From positions 3,022,938-3,086,937 of the forward strand of contig NZ_KE386573.1 of the NCBI RefSeq assembly GCF_000427685.1: 64,000 bases of DNA. Reading direction: 5' to 3'. Positions 59,849-64,000 of the stretch are shown here, in pieces (the stretch's first letter is position 1; each line of letters starts with the position of its first letter). A model generated the notes under the pieces. That model searched no databases. It was not told where the DNA came from and saw only the letters and a program-made list of their open reading frames with translations. A program made the position numbers and the translations under genes. Source of the stretch: Haloplanus natans DSM 17983 (GTDB lineage: Archaea > Halobacteriota > Halobacteria > Halobacteriales > Haloferacaceae).

Positions 59849-60402
59849 CGATCGGCCTCCGCGGACTCGTTCAAGAGCCCTCGAACCCGCTCGTGGAAGG
59901 CCTCCAGCGACCCCGTGTTCTCGACGGTCACGTCCGCGCGATCCATCACCTCACCCATCCCGAAGCCGAGTTCGCGCTCCTCTCGCTCCCGGAGTGCCTC
60001 GCAATCGAGGTCGGAGTCGTCGCGCCCGCGGTCGGCCAGCCGTTCGGCTCGCGTCTCGAACGGCGCCTCGACGCTCACGAGGACGAACGCGTCGCGGAAG
60101 GCGTCCTCGAAACGCGCCACTTCCGCCGGCGAGCGCAGACCGTCGACGAGGACCGTCTCCGACTCCTCGAGTGCCGCTTCGATGTGCGGGAGCGACCGCT
60201 CCGCGATGGCCGTCTCACCCTCCTCCTCGCGGATCGCCCGCGCCACCGAACCGTGGTGTTCTTCCGGGTCTAGCCCCCGGTCGCGACACGCCTCGCGGAT
60301 CACGTCGCCCATCGTGACGACCGGGATGCCGACCTCGCGGGCGACGGCCGCCGCCTCGCCCTTGCCGCTTCCCGGAAGCCCGACGGTGCCGAGTACCCTC
60401 AT
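59845..60402 (-). CDS. UPF0200 AAA-type kinase-like ATPase
   Basis: A 185-residue P-loop protein related to adenylate and dephospho-CoA kinases. Walker A GLPGSGKGEAAAVA is at residues 8-21; further motifs VTMGDVIREACRDRGLD and VLVDGLRSPAEVARFE. Precise substrate unknown. ATG ending at 60402. Overlaps UPF0201 downstream, and the pairing of the two families is conserved in archaea as far as I recall. Confidence 0.86.
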   Translation of the reverse strand: MRVLGTVGLPGSGKGEAAAVAREVGIPVVTMGDVIREACRDRGLDPEEHHGSVARAIREEEGETAIAERSLPHIEAALEESETVLVDGLRSPAEVARFEDAFRDAFVLVSVEAPFETRAERLADRGRDDSDLDCEALREREERELGFGMGEVMDRADVTVENTGSLEAFHERVRGLLNESAEADR

Positions 60403-60490
60403 CGGTACCCGATACCCGTCTCGCGGCCTTATACCCTCTCCTCTGTCCCGGTCGCGCTAGCCTTTTTACCGCGTTCCGCCTTCCCTCGGT

Positions 60491-60868
60491 ATGACCCAGC
60501 GGTCCCTCCTCACGCGCGCCCTGTGGTTCGTCGCCGTCGGCTGGTGGGCGACGCCCGCCGTCGTCAACGCCGCGTGGTTTCTCTGTGCCACCATCGTCGG
60601 CGCCCCCATCGGCGTCAAACTGATCAACCTCGTCCCCACCGTCCTCACCCTCAAAGAGCCGCGGTCGGTCGTCGACCCCGATACCGCACGCGGGCAGCGA
60701 TCCCTCGCCGTTCGTGCCGTCTACTTCGTCGTCGTCGGCTGGTGGCTCGGCTGGCTCTGGGCGAACGTCGCGAGCGTTCTGGCGATCACCATCGTCGGCC
60801 TCCCACTCGCGATTCCGATGTTCGACCGGCTACCTTTCGTCACCTCGCTCTATCGGTTCGACGGATAG
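60491..60868 (+). CDS. YccF-domain membrane protein
   Basis: A 125-residue protein with two copies of a short hydrophobic YccF-type domain: ALWFVAVGWWATPAVVNAAW and TIVGAPIGVKLINLVP, then AVYFVVVGWWLGWLWANVAS and TIVGLPLAIPMFDRLP. Four membrane helices. Family role is unknown. Lone gene between UPF0200 (divergent, 90 bp) and tRNA-Arg. Confidence 0.87.
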   Translation: MTQRSLLTRALWFVAVGWWATPAVVNAAWFLCATIVGAPIGVKLINLVPTVLTLKEPRSVVDPDTARGQRSLAVRAVYFVVVGWWLGWLWANVASVLAITIVGLPLAIPMFDRLPFVTSLYRFDG

Positions 60869-60987
60869 GCTTTCTGCGGCCCGTAGAAATCGTCGCCGGT
60901 CAGCCGAAACCGGGCGGCGACCCAGCGGAACCGGCTGACGACGGAGCTTATCGAACGGTTTTTTCATTCGCCCCCCGTTTCGCCGGT

Positions 60988-61092
60988 GGGGCACGTAGCT
61001 CAGTCCGGATAGAGCGTCGGACTTCTAACCGCACGCGGTCGCGTGTGTGGGAAGTCATCCGACGGTCGTGGGTTCAAATCCCATCGTGCCCG
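60988..61092 (+). tRNA. tRNA-Arg (UCU), intron-containing
   Basis: Cloverleaf: acceptor GGGCACG/CGTGCCC, D stem GCTC/GAGC, anticodon stem TCGGA/TCCGA with loop CTTCTA-intron-A (anticodon UCU), T stem GTGGG/CCCAT with loop TTCAAAT, discriminator G. The intron is about 29 nt, starting ACCGCACGCGG after base 37. Followed by a degenerate copy of its 3' end. Confidence 0.95.
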
Positions 61093-61136
61093 TGACGGCG
61101 TGCCCGAGCGACAGCGAGGCCCGCCGAACCCCTCGT

Positions 61137-61194
61137 GGGATTCGAATCAGGGAGCGGCTTCGCCGCGACCGTGGTTCGAATCCCACCGCGCCCG
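61137..61194 (+). repeat. Degenerate second copy of the tRNA-Arg(UCU) 3' end
   Basis: Contains GGGATTCGAATCAGGGAGCGG, the 5-bp hairpin GCGGC-TTC-GCCGC (61154-61166), then GACCGTGGTTCGAATCCCAC and CGCGCCCG. The last part is a diverged T arm and acceptor end, 102 bp beyond the true tRNA end (61092). Its first part matches the tRNA-Val spacer. Confidence 0.75.
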
Positions 61195-61261
61195 CTATGA
61201 TCGATCACGGGGGTCTACGCCCCGCTCGAAGGTTTTTTCGCCGTCCCTCCGAAGAGCGTGT

Positions 61262-62929
61262 ATGTCGATATCACGGACCAGCCTACTGACGCTCCTGACG
61301 CTGTCGGTGCTCGTCGCACCGGTCGGCGGAGCGGCGGCCGCGACACCGCACGCGACAGGCGCCGCCGCCGACATGGTCGACTCGCCCCCGGACCCCGAGT
61401 CCGACGTGCAGGGCTGGGAGAACGGCTACTGGCACAACGAGACGCTCTCGAACGTGACGCCCGACGACGGGTACACCGGCGCGGAGATAGGGAAAGTCAG
61501 GGCGCGATCGATGGCCCGTATCGAGGTCGTCAGAGGAATCGAGTTCGAAGAGACCCCGCCGGTGCGGGTCATTTCGCGCGAGGAGTACGTCTCCAACGTG
61601 CGGGACCGGCGGCAGGGAGTGAACGTCTCGACCCCGGCCCGCCTCCACCAGAACGCGAAGTTCGAGGCGTTGCTCATGGTCGACGAGGAGACGGACTATT
61701 TCGACGAGCAACAGCAGTTGCAGTCGAGCACCATCGGGGGGTTCTACGTGGTCGACGACGTGCCGGGGACCGACACGATATCCGAGGGCGAAATCGTCCT
61801 CATCTCGGAGAACGCCGAGACCCCGCAACTCTCGGAGATCACCCTCGCACAGGAGCTGTTCCACTCGTATCAGGACAAGCAACTGCGCATCGACGGGCGG
61901 TACAACCGGACGACAGAGGAGGACGCTCGGCGGATCGACGCCGTCATCGAGGGCGACGGCAACTACGTCGACTATCGTTACGAACAGCAGTGTGGGAGCG
62001 AGTGGACGTGTTTTCAGCCGTCGAGCGGATCGAGCGGGGACGGGAATGGGGTCGGGAGCACTACGCGGCCGAACCTGGGGCTGCTGGTGTACTCGTTCGT
62101 CCAGTATTCCGAGGGGCCAGCGTGGGTGCAGTCCCTGTACCAGAACGGCGGATGGGAGGCCGTCGACCGGACCTACGCGAACCCGCCCCGGAGCACCGAG
62201 CAGTATATCCACCACGACAAGTACCTGCAGGACCCACCGACGAACGTGACCGTCACGGACCGCTCGAACGAGGAGTGGTACGTGCCGCAACTGGAGGGTG
62301 GCGTGAACTACGCCACCTTCGGCGAGGCGGGGATGTACTCGATGCTGTGGTACGCGAGTCCGGCCGTGCCGAGAAACGACATCCTGACCCAGCGACAGCT
62401 CGACCCGTACGACTACGCGCATCCGGCCTCGGCCGGGTGGGACGGTGATAAACTCTACCCGTACGTGACCGACGAGTCGAACGAGACGGGCGAGATGGGC
62501 TACGTCTGGAAGAGCGTGTGGGACACGCCCGGAGACGCTCAGGAGTTCGCCGAGGCGTACCGGGCCATTCTGGAGGGAACCGGCGAGCCGGTCGAGGGGC
62601 GAGCGAACACGTGGCGCCTGCCGGAGTCACATCCGTTCGACGACGCCTTCTACGTCGCCGTGAACGGGACGACGGTCACCATCGTCAACGCACCGACCGT
62701 CGCGGAGCTCTCCGCGGTGCGGTCCGGCGCCGCCCCGACGGTGGCGACGCCGACGCCCGACGCGGACGGCACCGGTACGGCGACGGATAGCGCCGGGACG
62801 GACGGGACGCCGACACCGGCAGAGACGACGACGGCCCCGACGGTGACCGAGAGCACGTCGCCCGGCTTCGGCGTCGGCGTGGTGGTGGCGGCGCTCCTCG
62901 TGGTGGCGCTCCGGTTCCGTCGCCGGTAG
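61262..62929 (+). CDS. Hvo_1808-family surface protein, PGF-CTERM type
   Basis: A 555-residue secreted protein with a Sec signal (SISRTSLLTLLTLSVLVAPV), a large ectodomain with many N-glycosylation sequons, a Thr-rich linker and a C-terminal SPGF motif before a helix and RFRRR, the archaeosortase-processed PGF-CTERM signal. The ectodomain carries a gluzincin-like segment TLAQELFHSYQDKQ: the first His of HELxH is Gln, so it is probably not an active metalloprotease. ATG at 61262. Confidence 0.83.
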   Translation: MSISRTSLLTLLTLSVLVAPVGGAAAATPHATGAAADMVDSPPDPESDVQGWENGYWHNETLSNVTPDDGYTGAEIGKVRARSMARIEVVRGIEFEETPPVRVISREEYVSNVRDRRQGVNVSTPARLHQNAKFEALLMVDEETDYFDEQQQLQSSTIGGFYVVDDVPGTDTISEGEIVLISENAETPQLSEITLAQELFHSYQDKQLRIDGRYNRTTEEDARRIDAVIEGDGNYVDYRYEQQCGSEWTCFQPSSGSSGDGNGVGSTTRPNLGLLVYSFVQYSEGPAWVQSLYQNGGWEAVDRTYANPPRSTEQYIHHDKYLQDPPTNVTVTDRSNEEWYVPQLEGGVNYATFGEAGMYSMLWYASPAVPRNDILTQRQLDPYDYAHPASAGWDGDKLYPYVTDESNETGEMGYVWKSVWDTPGDAQEFAEAYRAILEGTGEPVEGRANTWRLPESHPFDDAFYVAVNGTTVTIVNAPTVAELSAVRSGAAPTVATPTPDADGTGTATDSAGTDGTPTPAETTTAPTVTESTSPGFGVGVVVAALLVVALRFRRR

Positions 62930-62959
62930 TCGGCGCGAACGTCGCACCCCCGTGGATCG

Positions 62960-63325
62960 TCACACCCCGTCGACGAAGTACGCGCCCAGATACCCGCCGA
63001 GCGCGCTCAGACCGACGGTGTAGGCGACGGCGACGACGCCGACGAGGAGGAGGACGAAGAGACCGCCGAGGCCGACGCCCATGCCGCCGCCGGGACCACT
63101 GACGGCGAAGAGGCCGAAGATAGCGAACGCGAGGAGGCCCAGCAGGAGGAGCGGAATGGTGGCGATCAGCCCGGAGAGCGCACCGATCCGGACGCCGGCG
63201 TTCGTGTCGGCGTCGTTCAGGTAGGCGGCGACGCCGCCGCCGAGGACGGGCGAGAACGGAACGAACGAGAACACGACGGTCACGACGGCGCCGATCAGCG
63301 CGTGGAGAGTGGAGTCGGAGACCAT
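62960..63325 (-). CDS. DUF5518-like small membrane protein
   Basis: A 121-residue protein with three to four hydrophobic helices: ALIGAVVTVVFSFVPFSPVL, GGGVAAYLNDADTNAGVRIG and AIFGLFAVSGPGGGMG then GLFVLLLVGVVAVAYTVG. The AAYL/DxN/GVRIGALSGL pattern is that of a haloarchaeal family (DUF5518 as I recall). ATG ending at 63325 preferred. Function unknown. Confidence 0.75.
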   Translation of the reverse strand: MVSDSTLHALIGAVVTVVFSFVPFSPVLGGGVAAYLNDADTNAGVRIGALSGLIATIPLLLLGLLAFAIFGLFAVSGPGGGMGVGLGGLFVLLLVGVVAVAYTVGLSALGGYLGAYFVDGV

Positions 63326-63364
63326 GCCGGACGGTCGGCGGGCGGTCAAAAAACGTCTTCGGCC

Positions 63365-63949
63365 CTATCGGCTCCGCTCGATGACGCGCTTTGCCGCCGT
63401 GGCCTTCTCCTTCCAGCCGTAACCCGCCTCGTAGACGTGGCGTTTCTTCTCGACCAGCGCCTCGGGAGAGGCCTCCTCGAAGCCGCCGCGGTCCCACGCA
63501 CCGCTCTCGCGGAGCCACTCGACGACGTTCGCTTTCGTCTCCGGCCACGAGAGACCGACCATCTCGTACCACGCGATCATGGCAAAGACGGCGTTGTCGT
63601 GACAGCCGGGGACGCTCCCGCGTTCGTAGATGGTCTTGATCGGATCGCGGGTCGGCACCGACACCGCCTCGCGGTACTCCTCGGCGGGGAGGAGGCGGAG
63701 GCGGTCGTTCGAGTCGTCGATTCGGCCGTCGCGACGGAGTCGTTCCAGCGCCGCTTGCCGGACCGGTCCCCACTCCGTGACCGCCTCGGGCACCGCGTCC
63801 GCGTCGACGACGCCGCCCGAGAGGACGGCCACCACGTCGACGTAGGCGGCCTCCACCTCGGCCCAGGGAGTCCCTTCGAACCGGCAGTCGGCGTCGTGGA
63901 GGCTGTTGGTCGTCCGGCAGTCGGGACAGGGGTAGTCGAACGTCGGCAC
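63365..63949 (-). CDS. Conserved protein with N-terminal zinc-knuckle
   Basis: A 194-residue protein. N-terminus PTFDYPCPDCRTTNSLHDAD then CRF: three Cys and a His form a zinc-binding start (CPDC-x9-HDADC). The rest is acidic and helical (TKANVVEWLRESGAWDRGGF, KKRHVYEAGYGWKEKATAAK) and ends in a basic helix. The segment RGSVPGCHDNAVFAMIAWYE is conserved-looking. No known function; a nucleic-acid role is possible. ATG ending at 63949. Confidence 0.68.
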   Translation of the reverse strand: MPTFDYPCPDCRTTNSLHDADCRFEGTPWAEVEAAYVDVVAVLSGGVVDADAVPEAVTEWGPVRQAALERLRRDGRIDDSNDRLRLLPAEEYREAVSVPTRDPIKTIYERGSVPGCHDNAVFAMIAWYEMVGLSWPETKANVVEWLRESGAWDRGGFEEASPEALVEKKRHVYEAGYGWKEKATAAKRVIERSR

Positions 63950-64000
63950 TGCTGGGGCCGTGGCGTGGCGTGGACTTAGGGATTGCTGTCCGTCAGTTTC

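Overview
The window is a GC-rich stretch of a haloarchaeal chromosome. Proteins are acidic and rich in Asp, Glu, Ala and Val. Genes are packed with ATGA overlaps, most starts have no clear ribosome-binding site, and the gene set is typically haloarchaeal: Lrp next to glnA, a doublet histone next to a histone deacetylase, an AZF-type glucose-6-phosphate dehydrogenase, BioMNY, and Tat lipoproteins ending in a lipobox. Gene content and order suggest the Haloferacales. No phage, plasmid or CRISPR array is seen. This is mostly core chromosome.

Layout. 1-2181: 5' part of mcm, interrupted by an intein at the P-loop, then a zinc-ribbon protein and a conserved haloarchaeal protein. 2232-4264: biotin uptake operon bioY-bioM-bioN behind a BirA-like operator. 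4300-16515: a membrane Fe-S electron-transfer protein, MFS exporter, cupin, glutaryl-CoA-type acyl-CoA dehydrogenase, SWIM protein, Trm1, APC transporter with universal stress domains, methyltransferase and site-2 protease. 16673-29952: YihY and PAP2 membrane proteins, divergent glnA and lrp, aminopeptidase, threonine aldolase, cation efflux, phosphate transporter, CNNM/CorC protein, a glutaredoxin plus cysteine-less redoxin pair, and threonylcarbamoyl-AMP synthase. 29938-32791: Cas4-like protein, the end of a decayed IS605/TnpB element, HtrA-like protease and an intron-containing CAU tRNA. 32944-37752: alkaline-phosphatase-superfamily enzyme with GtrA, a thiamine/sulfonate-type ABC importer lacking its ATPase, and tRNA-Asn. 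37882-44826: CCA-adding enzyme, histone deacetylase, histone, a VWA/TasA-like surface protein behind a strongly structured leader, RPA, and a lipoprotein. 44950-55556: tRNA-Arg with repeats, micro zinc-finger proteins, azf, mptD, creatininase, an ABC exporter, a soluble chemotaxis transducer, tRNA-Val and lipoproteins. 55641-63949: srp54, a split MgtE pair, YjbQ, a gamma-carbonic-anhydrase-like protein, UPF0201 and UPF0200, YccF, an intron-containing tRNA-Arg, an Hvo_1808-type surface protein and two hypothetical proteins.

Two unexplained structures stand out. First, four of the five tRNA genes are followed, 100-127 bp beyond their 3' end, by a second copy of their own acceptor 3' end (with the T arm in at least three). 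The spacer is palindromic and shares sequence between unrelated tRNAs. Second, a leader of about 100 nt upstream of the VWA/TasA-like gene (40932-41029) can form either an 8-bp closing helix with tRNA-like inner hairpins, or a C5/G5 hairpin just before the start codon. The two forms exclude each other, as in a riboswitch-type switch.
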